Of a stretch of 64,000 nt of DNA, positions 13,815 to 25,303 are shown piece by piece. Source of the DNA: Torymus aiolomorphi (Eukaryota; Arthropoda; Insecta; Hymenoptera; Torymidae); the NCBI GenBank assembly GCA_036365515.1, contig CM070874.1, positions 41,849,083 through 41,913,082 of the forward strand, read 5' to 3'. How positions within the stretch are numbered: the stretch's first letter is position 1; every line of letters begins with the position of its first letter. The position numbers and the translations under genes were made by a program. Below the pieces are notes generated by a model that saw only the letters and a list, made by a program, of their open reading frames with translations, had not been told where the DNA came from and ran no database searches.

Positions 13815-14067
13815 CTGTAACAAATCTCATAATGTTTTCACACTATGTAATTATTATTACAAAAGTTTAAACTAAGGCAAGAATTAGTCTCTCCCTCCCT
13901 CTCTATCTCCCTCTCGCCCTCTCTCTCTCTCACCCTCTGTCTTCCTTCCCTCTCTCTTTCTCTCTCTCCCTCCCTCTCTCCCTCTCCCTCAATCTCCGTC
14001 AAACTCTGTACCAAAAACTTTAATGAAAGCTTAAATATTTTATCAAAACAATCAACACGTTCTTTAA

Positions 14068-14205
14068 CCTTTAGACTGCCGGGATTTGAAGGGCTTTAAT
14101 CCCCTTACAAAATGTCCAAACCATGTCACTATATCTTAGATATAACGTATACAATTTTCCGATCACAGGTAGAGCCTATATTTAGGCTTTCCGGCAGCCT
14201 AGAGG
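14068..14205. mobile_element. piggyBac-type MITE (TTAA target)
   Basis: 138-bp element with ends CCTTTAGACTGCCGG and CCGGCAGCCTAGAGG, flanked by TTAA on both sides (14064-14067, 14206-14209). The equivalent position in the right palindrome arm (TTAA at 16593-16596) is an empty site with a single TTAA, which fixes the insertion boundaries exactly. TTAA specificity and the CCYTTT-like end are piggyBac hallmarks. It inserted after the arms were duplicated. Confidence 0.85.
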
Positions 14206-16689
14206 TTAAAAAACTAATTTTTTAAATATATTCTAACAACACAATTTGTCTATAGTCCTTTTATTTATTCTAATCTCATCTATTCAATAAGCACTCTTTA
14301 CAAATGGTAATAATTTTTTTCATGACTGTACAAATAATAATATTGTTAATAAAACTTTCTACGAAAGTATTAAATAAGGCAAGTATAGAAGATTTTTCTG
14401 TATAATCTACATGTGTCAAACTCTGTACCAAGAACTTTAACGAGAGCCTATAAATATTTTTTTAAAACAATCGCAGTAAAACAAATAGTATTGTTAATAA
14501 AACTTTCTACGAAAGTATAAAATAAGGCAAGTATCAGTTTTTTCTGTACAATCTATAAAATAATAATATTTATGATTTTGTAAAAGAAATCAAATAAATA
14601 CTAGCGAAAAAGTCTTTTACTTCTTCGAGCCAATTATATGCTCAACAAATTGTATGTAAATACATTCACATTGTTCACTGCAAATTAAACAATCGAAAGT
14701 TGTGAAATCAGTTATCGATAGTCAAGTAATGCAAACAACTCTCCGAAATAACTATATGAATATTCTCAGAAATGTATTAAAATTTCTTTATCCTTCTATA
14801 CAAATTAAACACAAGAAAGTACTGAAATCAATTTATTGTAGTCAAGTATCCGTAAGATAACTTGACGAACATAGGTATAATAGTAGAAGTTGACTTGAGG
14901 GATTGTTTATCAAATAAGACTATAAAATCTTACACCCGTCGTACAAACATTATTTTTCTTCGTCGTAAGCACAATGTATCTCCATAAAATCTTTCTTTTG
15001 CAAACACATTGTGGACCCTTTACGAAACGATGGTACAGAGTTACCATCCCTTATATTTTTCCTTATTTTTTCTCAATTTAGAACTCTCTATAGTACAATA
15101 TTACGCATCTTGGGAGGACAAGAGAAGAGAAGTCTAGAGCTGCTCTAGCAGGGGTGGTCCTCCGTTCTTCCATACATACTTGGCGGGCCCGACGGTTTGC
15201 AGTTCAAAGTGTAGACATGGTCAATTGGTCATTTTCATGTAAATATTCATATGTTTAAAGATCAGGTAAATTGTATAAACCGATTGCTTCTACATATTAA
15301 ATACTGATCCATGAATCTAGTTAGTAAAGTGTAAAGCTCTTTTCATTACCCATAGGCTATAAATTTATATGAATTTCCTAGCGTCTAAAAGAAACGGACA
15401 CAAGGAATAATATTTTTGGTAATAAAAGTAATAAATCATGTTTATGCACACAGTATATGTAGAATTATTGTACTTAAACGGAATCAATTTTAAATATTAG
15501 AGCGACCGTAATTATTTATAGTGCTCATATAAACATTGTTAATGAATTTATGCAAAAATTTAGTATTCTACATTTATAGAAGAAATAGTCCATCTGTAAA
15601 CTGCAAACCGTCGGGCCCGCCAAGTATGTATGGAAGAACGGAGGACCACCCCTGCTAGAGCAGCTCTAGACTTCTCTTCTCTTGTCCTCCCAAGATGCGT
15701 AATATTGTACTATAGAGAGTTCTAAATTGAGAAAAAATAAGGAAAAATATAAGGGATGGTAACTCTGTACCATCGTTTCGTAAAGGGTCCACAATGTGTT
15801 TGCAAAAGAAAGATTTTATGGAGATACATTGTGCTTACGACGAAGAAAAATAATGTTTGTACGACGGGTGTAAGATTTTATAGTCTTATTTGATAAATAA
15901 TCCCTCAAGCCAACTTCTACTATTATACCTATGTTCGTCAAGTTATCTTACGGATACTTGACTACAATAAATTGATTTCAGTACTTTCTTGTGTTTAATT
16001 TGTATAGAAAGATAAAGAAATTTTAATACATTTCTGAGAATATTCATATAGTTATTTCGGAGAGTTGTTTGCATTACTTAACTATCGATAACTGATTTCA
16101 CAACTTTCGATTGTTTAATTTGCAGTGAACAATGTGAATGTATTTACATACAATTTGTTGAGCATATAATTGGCTCGAAGAAGTAAAAGACTTTTTCGCT
16201 AGTATTTATTTGATTTCTTTTACAAAATCATAAATATTATTATTTTATAGATTATACAGAAAAACTGATACTTGCCTTATTTTATACTTTCGTAGAAAGT
16301 TTTATTAACAATACTATTTGTTTTACTGCGATTGTTTTAGGAAAATATTTATAGGCTCTCGTTAAAGTTCTTGGTACAGAGTTTGACACATGTAGATTAT
16401 ACAGAAAAATCTTCTATACTTGCCTTATTTAATACTTTCGTAGAAAGTTTTATTAACAATATTATTATTTGTACAGTCATGAGAAAAATTATTACCATTT
16501 GTAAAGAGTGCTTATTGAATAGATGAGATTCGAATAAATGAAAGGACTATAGACAAATTGTGTTGTTAGAATATATTTAAAAAATTAGTTTTTTAAAGAA
16601 CGTGTTGATTGTTTTCATAAAATATTTAAGCTTTCATTAAAGTTTTTGGTACAGAGTTTGACGGAGATTTAGAGAAAGGGAGAGAGGGG

Positions 16690-16822
<133 letters not shown>

Positions 16823-16955
16823 AGGAAGACAGAGGGTGGGAGAGAGAGAGGGCGAGAGGGAGATAGAGAGGGAGGGAGAGACTAATTCTTGCCTTAGTTT
16901 AAACTTTTGTAATAATAATTACATAGTGTGAAAACATGAGATTTGTTATAGTTAT

Positions 16956-17805
16956 GTATTCTAAGTACTTATTCCATCTCATGTGTTGATCAATTGTAAT
17001 ACCCAGGTATTAGCAGTTTTCCACTCTGTTTAATGTTTTTCCATTGATTTGTATATTTAGACTATAAGGAATACTGTCACAGTAATTCCCGTAGGTTATG
17101 TAGACTGATTTGTCTATATTCAGTGAGAGTTTATTTAGTGCGAGCCATGTAAAAATTTATTTAGGTAATTATTTAATCTTAGCGTTACTTCACTGCAGTT
17201 CTCATCTGTTGATTATAACAGCGGTGACATCAGCTATGACATTATACCTTTTTCTGGCATATCTTGTAATAGGTCGTTTACTTACAGTATAAACAGCAAC
17301 GGTCCCAAAATTGTTCCCTGTTGAACTCCAGTGGTTATAGTTTTATATTCACTTATGTATTCATTTTTTTTTACTCTATGCCTTCTATTATTTAAATAAC
17401 TTGTTATAAGTTTATGCATATTGCCTCTTATCCCATAACAATAAAGTTTATTTAGTAATATAGTATGATCGACAGTGTCAAAAGCTTTTGCAAGATCTAG
17501 AAATGCAATTGCAATTGGAGAACTATTGTCTAGTCTATTATATATTATATTCAGTAGATGATCCAAGGCATCCTTTGTACTTTTATTTTTAAGAAAAACC
17601 ATATTGTCTATCTGATATAATTTTGCATTCGTTAATGAAATTTAGCATTCTATTATATATTGTTTTATCAAATATTTTTGCAATGTTAGAAATCAAAGAT
17701 ATTGGTCGATAAGTCGATGTGAAGTTTTTGTTGTTTGCTTTATATATTTGATTTCTGCTGTTAACATATCTGGCCATACCGATTTTTGTATATAATTACT
17801 TACAT
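16956..17805 (-). pseudogene. non-LTR retrotransposon reverse transcriptase fragment
   Basis: Read on the minus strand, this segment encodes the central RT region: STYRPISLISNIAKIFDK, the QYGF block, then after a frame break FLDLAKAFDTVDH, GVQQGTILGPLLFIL, and in a third frame blocks matching NKLSLNIDK and YLGITIDQHMRW. It is most similar in wording to the intact element at 52.9-55.7 kb (same group), but a different, older copy: the catalytic YADD region is frame-broken, and both ends are missing. It abuts the large palindrome on one side and lies next to repeat B on the other. Confidence 0.85.
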
Positions 17806-17932
17806 TAGTTTAATACTCGCGAAGAGTAGGCACACACACATTTTGCCATCCCCGTTCCGAGTCAAGCCCCCTCCTCCCATGTTAATCTGTACCGCGCAAC
17901 CAATCTAACTGCAGCAAGCAGCAGCAGGCTTT

Positions 17933-18783
17933 AGGCCAATCAATAGAGGTTTTTTGCGTGCCATAAATCTTATTAGTAAGCGGTAAACGCTATTGTGCGC
18001 AGAATAATCCACAGTATAAATGGTATATAAACTCGACTAGCAGCTCCGTTCTACATATATTGTTATTAACAATTTAATGCAAAAAAGCGCTTTTTTATGG
18101 TTTTTTGCTTTTATAGCCGAATCTAGTGGACCGATCTTGATGGTCCAATGAGATAAATTGTAGTAAATGAAATTACGAACAAAACTAGATGTTGATCGAA
18201 TCGATCGGACGATTAGTTACGGAGAAAAACGTGAAAAACCGAAAAAATGAGCGTTTTTTGAAAAATTCATATATCCTCCATTTTTAAAGATGTGGCGGAT
18301 ATCTCTGGCGAATTGATAGTAATTCACATGTACTTTATGTGTGCGAAAACCAGGGACTGTGCGATTATTAGTTTTTGCGTAATCGCGATTTCAATTTTTG
18401 AGTAGGCTATTTTTGAGCGAGGCTGTATGCTCTACGGGTTATCTGATTTCAATTATCAACAATGATTTTGAAAGTTCAAATGTTGAACTATAAAACGTCT
18501 ATCTTGGATTTTTGATTAAGTACTGTTTTATACCTGAAAACAGCTGTCAAAGTTGACTAAAAACGCCCGAGCGCACGGAAGTGGCGGAGTGGTGGGGGGC
18601 GCGCGGCGGCTGAGGGGAGCCGATATATATAGTAATAGAACGCGCTGCGCGCAACGCACAGATCTTTGCTTTTAATTTCCTCAGCAACTAGAGGAGCTAT
18701 TTTAATCATTATTTTTTATTTCGGGGTAACTCAACCCAACTAAACCGATTCTGCACTTTTATTTGATGAAAAACGAACAGAAA
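17933..18783 (+). repeat. dispersed repeat B, left copy
   Basis: Matches the reverse complement of 39396-39555 plus 41181-41884 almost base for base, with outer ends AGGCCAAT (17933) and its mirror at 41884. Contains GGTATATAAACTC (18018-18030), a good TATA-like box present in both copies, and conserved blocks such as GCGATTATTAGTTTTTGCG. Non-coding. It lies between the RT fragment and the 3' end of the gene at 18.9-23.4 kb. Whether B is a terminal repeat of a larger element is discussed in the findings. Confidence 0.8.
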
Positions 18784-18901
18784 GGCAGTTATTGGACGTT
18801 TTAATAGGTTGATAAAATAATAAATATAAACTTTCTATTTTTCTTAATCTACATTATATTTATTAGAAAAATTTACAGTGTTACTTAAAAATTATGTTAC
18901 A

Positions 18902-21900
18902 TTAATTAGTTTTTTTCCGCTTTGGTGGTAGCAAATCGATTTCATCCTCGCAGTGATACGAGTCGAGTTCGCATTCGTTCTCGTCACTCGAATCATCTTC
19001 TAATTCTAATAATGTTTTATTTATGACTAAGTTATAACATGTATCTTCGTGGCAGTGTGCACAAAGATTTGTGCACTCTAAGCCGTGCTTTTTGCAACTG
19101 CACGAAGCATCTATACATCCCTTTTTCGAGCAAGTGCATGAAATTTGCGATAATAATTTTTGGGATATCGGCGGATCCGTCGTTCCTACCGGGAGCAAAC
19201 ATTTATTTTTTATTTTCCAACCCCAATCAGTAGGTATTAAAGAGTTATTACCTAACCATAATTGGAGTTGGTAATATACACTCTAAATGCATGTTGCTTA
19301 GCGGATCTCTGCGTTGGTGACAAAGTTTCTAAAGCAAATTTCGTTTTCGTTTTGGCTTTGCAAAAATGTAAGTATCGCAAATCATGCAGTGAAAAATTAC
19401 TGCTTTTTTCGATTAATTTCTTTTCTGCTTTGTTGCTGTACAGGTCGATTATTAACTTATAGGCATTGCTAGCTATTTTTTCAGAACTGGCATTTTTTTC
19501 ATAAAATACTGCAGATAAATCTAATAATTTTTCGTGGTTAACTGTATCTATTAATTTATTTTTGCCTATTCTATAAAAACAAGAGGTTGTATCGCAGCCA
19601 GAAAATGCATGTAAAAATGTTATTCTATTTCTTAAAAAGGTATATTTGAAACTATTACTATTAAACTACTGATTTGGTGTTGAGCCTTTGTTTTCTTTAC
19701 AAAAATAAATGTTGTTAATGTTCTCTGCCAGTTCTGAAAAAGTAACTAGCAAGTCTATGTCTTCGCCCACAATCACCACAGTTGTTTTATAATCAGCGCG
19801 GGCATTATTTATCGCAGTCATTACTATTAACCGATCCGCGTCCTCCGGGGCTATTTTTGTTTGAAATCGTACAGCATTTAGAGTTAAACAGAGCATATTT
19901 ATTAATCTCGTTTTATTTTTTTCACTGCTCAAAAATTGCTTTTGATTAACAACAATCGTTGTATTGCTATCGAAAGCAATTTCACGACCTATATTCTTCA
20001 ATTGCCTACGCGAACGCTCTACAGATTTTGTTGATGTTTTATTGCCGTCGGGATATCCATCAAAAATAATATAACTATTTTCGCTGTAATGTCTTGTCGC
20101 ATACGAAACGTAGATATTTATTATTTCTGCCATTTTCATGTTACTTTGCCACACGACTCTATGCAAAAATAATCCGCCGTCGACAACATGTGTTATCTTT
20201 GATGGTACGTTTATACTCGGTAATGAATCAAAATTGAGGTAGAATGCGGATTTAGATGTTTTCCGCATGCCATTTTCATCAAACAATGACAGCTGAATCG
20301 GCGATAGTTCATACGAACTACAATACTCTTTCATATCGTCTTGGTTTTGAATATTGAGCGAAATTTTTTGGAAAATTAGCAACGGTGAGATATACACATC
20401 CTCATTTGCGCTATTTTTTATAGTGGAGTTCGCAGCTGCCAAATGGGTAACTTTACTGCTTCTTTTATATTTTACGTCAGTAAACTTTTTATTTGACGCC
20501 TCATCCATCAAAATCTTTCCTAATTCAAAAGCTTTGTGGCAATTCACGAGCGATAAATCATCAATCACTCCGGAATATATACCAATTAATTTATCGCTTT
20601 CTGGGAATGGATCAAATGTATTAAAAAAGTCCTGCAGTTTTTTTAAGTCATCTGCGTATCTGGAGATACGAGAAACTCGATTGTCGACATGCTGTTCAGA
20701 TGTAGCAAATGTCATGTTGCAAAATAGCTCTATGGCATTGCTGACCTCTAATGCAGCTGCCCTTGACAATACCCATTTTCCAATGACATTTTCCGTGAGT
20801 CCACGGCCGTATGTCAAGCCTCCAGCGCATTTCATTGACCGCATCAAAACCTGCTCGATGGTCATATCAGACCATAATCCGCACCAAAAGCGATTTGAAC
20901 GTCTTATCGTATGAAAGCCCTGTTTACAGAATTTATCATATTCCACTACATCCATGCTTTCTTTTAAATTAACCATCTGTTGGACGTACAAAAGACACGC
21001 CTTAGCGTATAAATGATGACCTGAAGCGAAAAAAAAGGTATCATTAACGTTACTGTTTCTACATGTTGGTCAAAATTACCAGAACGTTCTGCATCTATGT
21101 ATCTTTGCAGTAAATAAATTATTTTAAAATATTGTAGCCACAGTTGACTTGTTGGGCCATTATTTTCTAAATTCGTTATTACCGATGAAAATTTTATTTG
21201 TACGCTTTTCATTAAGTCATTAAATAATTTTCAAAATTTTCGGTTCCTACTTTTTGTAAATTATCATCTAAAAACGTTTTCTCTTCTTCTGTAAATTCTA
21301 TTTTTTCTAAAATAATAGTAGCAAGCGCAGCTTCTACTAAAAGGTGACCTCGCACAGACCTCGAAAAAGCATGACCTGTTAAAGCCTTATCCGCTGATAA
21401 TTCGGCGTATATCGTCGAAAAAGCTTCTTTCAGGCCGCTACCTGCCATTATATTACCAATAGCGCCAAGAAAAGACATCGCAAGATGAAATCCTCCTAAT
21501 CGTGGGATTACTGAGCGGATATTATGGGGATCGTTATCTGCCTCTATAGAAGCGACGATTTCGCTAGCTTTCATGTATAAAGGCAAATCGAACGTTACAA
21601 AGCAGTGCTTTTGATTATTTGCATTTGCTCTCCGTCGTGCATCGATTAAAGATGTTAAAATTGTTGTATGGTCGCTCGGTGGCGCTTTAATAAACGGCAA
21701 AGCAATAATTCCCGTCGTACAAAAATCATTATTCAATAAATGAAATTTATTCATAAATCCGTGCCAATTCGGGGTCTTCCGTGGTGCAGTATCCTTGCCG
21801 TAAAAATATAAAAAATCGATCGCTTTGATTTCAATTATAAAGTCAGCACAATGTATTTCTTTCCAATTACGTATAGTTATATTATCTAATTTGAATGGCT

Positions 21901-23392
21901 TGTTATTCTTAAAATTGGTCAATGGAAGGAAACCGAACGTGCCATCAGTACTAGTAGATAATGTTCCTTTTAAACGAGGCACACAATTATTAAAATTAAC
22001 CGAACTTGATGGAGTCGCACACATAATACCGCCCATACAATGAAACGTATTTTTGCCATCAATGGTGGCTGTATTATGGTCCGCATTATCATATACGAAT
22101 TGCAAATAGGTATCTCCAATGAAATCGAAATGTTCAGGGTCATTAACGAGGGAGTTTTCGAATCGTACTGTTTCTGCGTAAGACTCACAGAGCCCAATAT
22201 TGTAGAGACAATCTATTAAACCTCGTGCTGCAAATTTCGTATGTATCATACATGAAAGTCCTAATAATATAGGCGATGAAAAGGATCGTGGTCGCATAGA
22301 TGATATTAAAATATGGGCTGCGGTAACAATTCTGTTTTCCCACTTATCCCAAGATCCATTTTTTCGCTCATGTTTATGAGTTTTATAAGTATTTCGAGCA
22401 TTAGTTGCAACGTTTCCGGAATATCTTTAATGTTATTTAAGAAATCCGTTGGCATATTATAATTCTCTAAGTCAACTTTCATAGCCCTAACATCTTGTAG
22501 AATAAAATGACTGGCTAATTCCACTATTCTCAACCTTTCTTCTTTTTCATTTACTTTGCGATTTGAATACCAGCTATCTTGTATACATTTACCTAACGTT
22601 TGTTTAAAACAAATAAAACGATCATTTGAGCTAGAATAAATTACTATTTCATCCTCGAAATGATTTTTTAAAAGTATTTCTATGCGACCAAGTCGGGGCA
22701 GATCAGAATCTCCGAACTTATTTACATATATTTGTAATATATCTTTTAAAGAAAATTGACACTGATCGCTATTCTCCAATAAATAGTTGATAATAAAAGA
22801 TAATAAGTTACTCATATCTTCGGTTATCGGTCTACCCTTAACATAACAAGGACTATATGAGTAAAATATGCTTAAGCATTTCGAGTGATAATAAACGATG
22901 TTTTCTATATAATAATTATCAGATTCTTTTTTCAAATTAGATAACCGCGACGCTTGAATTTTATTCTCTTCGCTTTTAGGGAGAGCTTGTAACTGCGCCA
23001 AAATATTCTCGATAGTCTCCTGCTTTGAAACGCGGGTTAAATTTTGCTTACAACTGTGACATTGATTCGAACAAAAAAAAACAATGAGTTGAGAAAGCGA
23101 ACCCTCGTCCTTCTTTACAACGATTTCGGTCTTTTAACCATGTTAATGCCGATGCTGCTAACACCCTTTTTATATTAGACTCCCTCGTATAGAGAGTTTG
23201 ACAAGTTTTATGTACTGTGATTTCTTTTAATTTTTGTAACTTTAAATGCTTCTTATCTTTTCCTTTATGACTGGCTAGAATAAGATTATGAATGGCCCGT
23301 TCTTTCAATATGTGCGATTTAGATGGTTCATTAGGCTTGTTGCAAAGTAAACAAATTTCATCGTCGTCAAGCCACTCCTGTTCGTCTTCCAT
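18902..23392 (-). pseudogene. unnamed metazoan multi-domain gene with PIN/XPG-like segment, frameshifted
   Basis: One long gene on the minus strand, now in at least six pieces. Order: an N-terminal zinc-binding-like block (CLLCNKP ... VHKTC, from ATG 23392); a region with YHSKCLSIF; a central block with RPRSFSSPILLGL, DNADHNTATIDG and NTFHCMGG; then VVDGGLFLHRVVW ... VIVGEDIDLLVTF; then FLHAFSGCDTTS; DWGWKI; and a Cys-rich tail (CTCSKKGCIDASCSCKKHG ... CAHC). This block order matches a large unnamed family seen in insects, cnidarians and molluscs. The VVDGG ... GEDID pair looks like the acidic sites of a PIN/XPG nuclease, which is my inference. Frame breaks lie near 23060, 22305, 21215, 21020 and 19276, with one in-frame TAG at 19666-19668. 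Repeat C lies just upstream, repeat B just downstream. The high copy number of this family elsewhere suggests mobility. Confidence 0.7.
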
Positions 23393-23458
23393 AGCTTGTG
23401 TATTTTCATCGTGCCTGAATAAAAAAAATATTAATGGAATACGTAAAGTTAAAATTCA

Positions 23459-23880
23459 TATATGAGGCGTTTCGCCTCAACTCTCCCAGCGCGGCGCGCG
23501 AGCGTCAAATCATGCTATTTTCAAGTCGTGTTTACGATATCAATATGAATTTCAAAAAATTATGTGATAAGCGTTTCCGACATATTTTTTCCTCAGCTTT
23601 CCAATGGTGTAAGTGGTTTTTCCGAAATTTTCCATTTTCACCCTCAAAAAGTATAAAACATACTATATCTCGGAAAGTATATTTTTAATATTTTTTTTTA
23701 TCATCTAGATCGAAAGCTGAGCATTTTTTACGTCGGAAAGGATTTTTTGCAAAATTTGCTCGAATGTTTTTCTTAGAGAAACAGAACGCGAAAGAGCAGA
23801 CGCAGCGTCTCCTTCGTGCGCGGTATGCGGCGCGCTGTACAGCGCGTGGACTAGATGTATTTCGCTCTCTAGTAACCTTA
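23459..23880 (-). repeat. module C, solo copy (3' module of the tandem 3.2-kb units)
   Basis: Reverse complement of the sequences at 33770-34177 and 36960-37369, about 90% similar by eye. One end is the hairpin TGAGGCG-TTT-CGCCTCA (23463-23479); the other fades at about 23877 (CTCTCTAGT). It lies about 65 bp upstream of the 18.9-23.4-kb pseudogene's ATG with its hairpin end towards that gene. The presence of C without the rest of the unit suggests either a separate small element or a truncated copy. Confidence 0.8.
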
Positions 23881-23982
23881 TTATTTTTATTTATCATTTT
23901 TAATTCTTTATGGAATATCTTTTTGCACTTCGAATTTCACTTATATGCACGATTGACATTTTCATAGGTTATTTCGCAAAAA

Positions 23983-24146
23983 AAAAACCGCTGCCAATTC
24001 TTTGGCACTTAGCTTCCTCAAACTAATTCATCGTTTCCTAATTAAAAATTGAAATTCTGAAAATACATTTTTCATAAAAAGGAATGCTAAAGAATTTCAA
24101 TAATACTTTGAACCGATGCGTCTTATACCAGTTTCTTGCAAAATAG
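23983..24146. repeat. fragment of repeat A inner end
   Basis: AAAAAACCGCTGCCAATTC followed by TAGCTTCCTCAA-like sequence matches the inner ends of A (10590-10641) and A' (43815-43870). It is cut by the MITE that starts at 24147. Confidence 0.65.
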
Positions 24147-24868
24147 TACACGGAGAGAAATTTTGTAGTGAAAATTACAAATATTCGAGACTAAATTACC
24201 AGTTTCTATGGTAATGGATGGACAGACTGACAATTTCAAACTTTTTACCAAAGTGCCTTGGTAAAATTTTTTTTTAGTTAATTTAAATTAAAAAAATGAA
24301 CTTTTTTTATCCATATTGATGGATATATAGTATTTTAATATAGAAATAGAAACAGAAACAAGGATGAAAAAACATTAAACTGAAAAAAATTTTTACGGAA
24401 GCGGGATTTGATCCGACGATCTTTGGGTTGAGAGTCCGACGTTCTACCGACTGCGCCACGGAAGCTGTTACCAACAGTCATTTGAATCGCCGTTATTACT
24501 TACTGAAAATATGTGTATTGTTTTCATTTTAACGTCGCGCACGCCTCTAGTATCAATCTTCTGAAACACAATATTGCGCAGTGCGCATGCGCGAATACAC
24601 AAATACCAGGTTATTTGGTAAAATTTATCAGTTTTCTTAGTAAAAATTCTTAGGTTACCTTGTAAAAATGACTAGATCTCAATTTTTACCAGTGTGTCTG
24701 GTAATTTTTATTCCGATAATTTGGTATTTTTTTAAGTGGTTATGGTAGTTTTTCCTGGGAAACTTATAAATTGTATTAGAAACCTGGGAATATCACGGCT
24801 TTTGACAGTCTATCCATGCACTACCAAGGCACCTTGGTAATTTTTACTCTAAAATTTCTCTCCGTGTA
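24147..24868. mobile_element. palindromic MITE carrying a tRNA-like sequence
   Basis: Ends are ACACGGAGAGAAATTTT (24148) and its inverted match AAAATTTCTCTCCGTGT (to 24867), flanked by TA. Inner inverted segments include CAAGG-CACCTTGGTAA-type sequence near 24255 and 24825. About 720 bp, no ORF. The centre holds a tRNA-like sequence on the minus strand. The TA flanks suggest a Tc1/mariner-like origin, which is tentative. Confidence 0.75.
24395..24465 (-). pseudogene. tRNA-like sequence inside the MITE
   Basis: On the minus strand, TGGCGCAGTCGGTAGAACG matches a Pol III A box and GGATCAAATCC is a B box (one or two changes from consensus). The anticodon arm TCGGA-CTCTCAA-CCCAA would place CTC (Glu) in the loop, but two stem pairs are lost. 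The two ends do not pair as an acceptor stem. It is therefore a tRNA-derived sequence, not a working tRNA. Confidence 0.6.
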
Positions 24869-25047
24869 TATTACGTACCTATTTTAAAAAAAGCTTTGAC
24901 AGACCACCAAGTTTAAAAAAAATTGAGATTAAAAAGAGATAAAAGAAGGGGCTAAAAATGGCACTATTAATACGTTTTGATATTTTAATTTACTACATTA
25001 TATAAAAATATTAAAATGATAGTTCTCGAAAATAAATGTATAATATA
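24869..25047. other. AT-rich, nothing recognised
   Basis: Short non-coding stretch between the MITE and the first tandem unit. Confidence 0.4.
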
Positions 25048-25303
25048 TATTCATATAGATAATCACTTAAAATTGCAACACAATATTGCCACCAACAAGT
25101 GTAATAAGTAACAGTTAAAATTTCAAGTCGATAAATAAATTATTTTTTGAGATATTAATTTTTTAAATATAAAAAATTTTTCATCAATAACAAATGACAG
25201 AGTGAAGATATTTTAAATTTTAAATTTTAAAAAAATAAAATGTAGGTAATTTGAATACCTTTTAAGAGAAGTATATTATTTTATGTAATAATTACTAGTG
25301 TAA

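Noticed and set aside
20354..20914. 186-codon ORF on the plus strand
   Set aside because: It is the antisense shadow of the recognised minus-strand gene family.
24395..24465. Functional tRNA gene
   Set aside because: A and B boxes are present but the acceptor stem does not pair and the anticodon stem has two mismatches.
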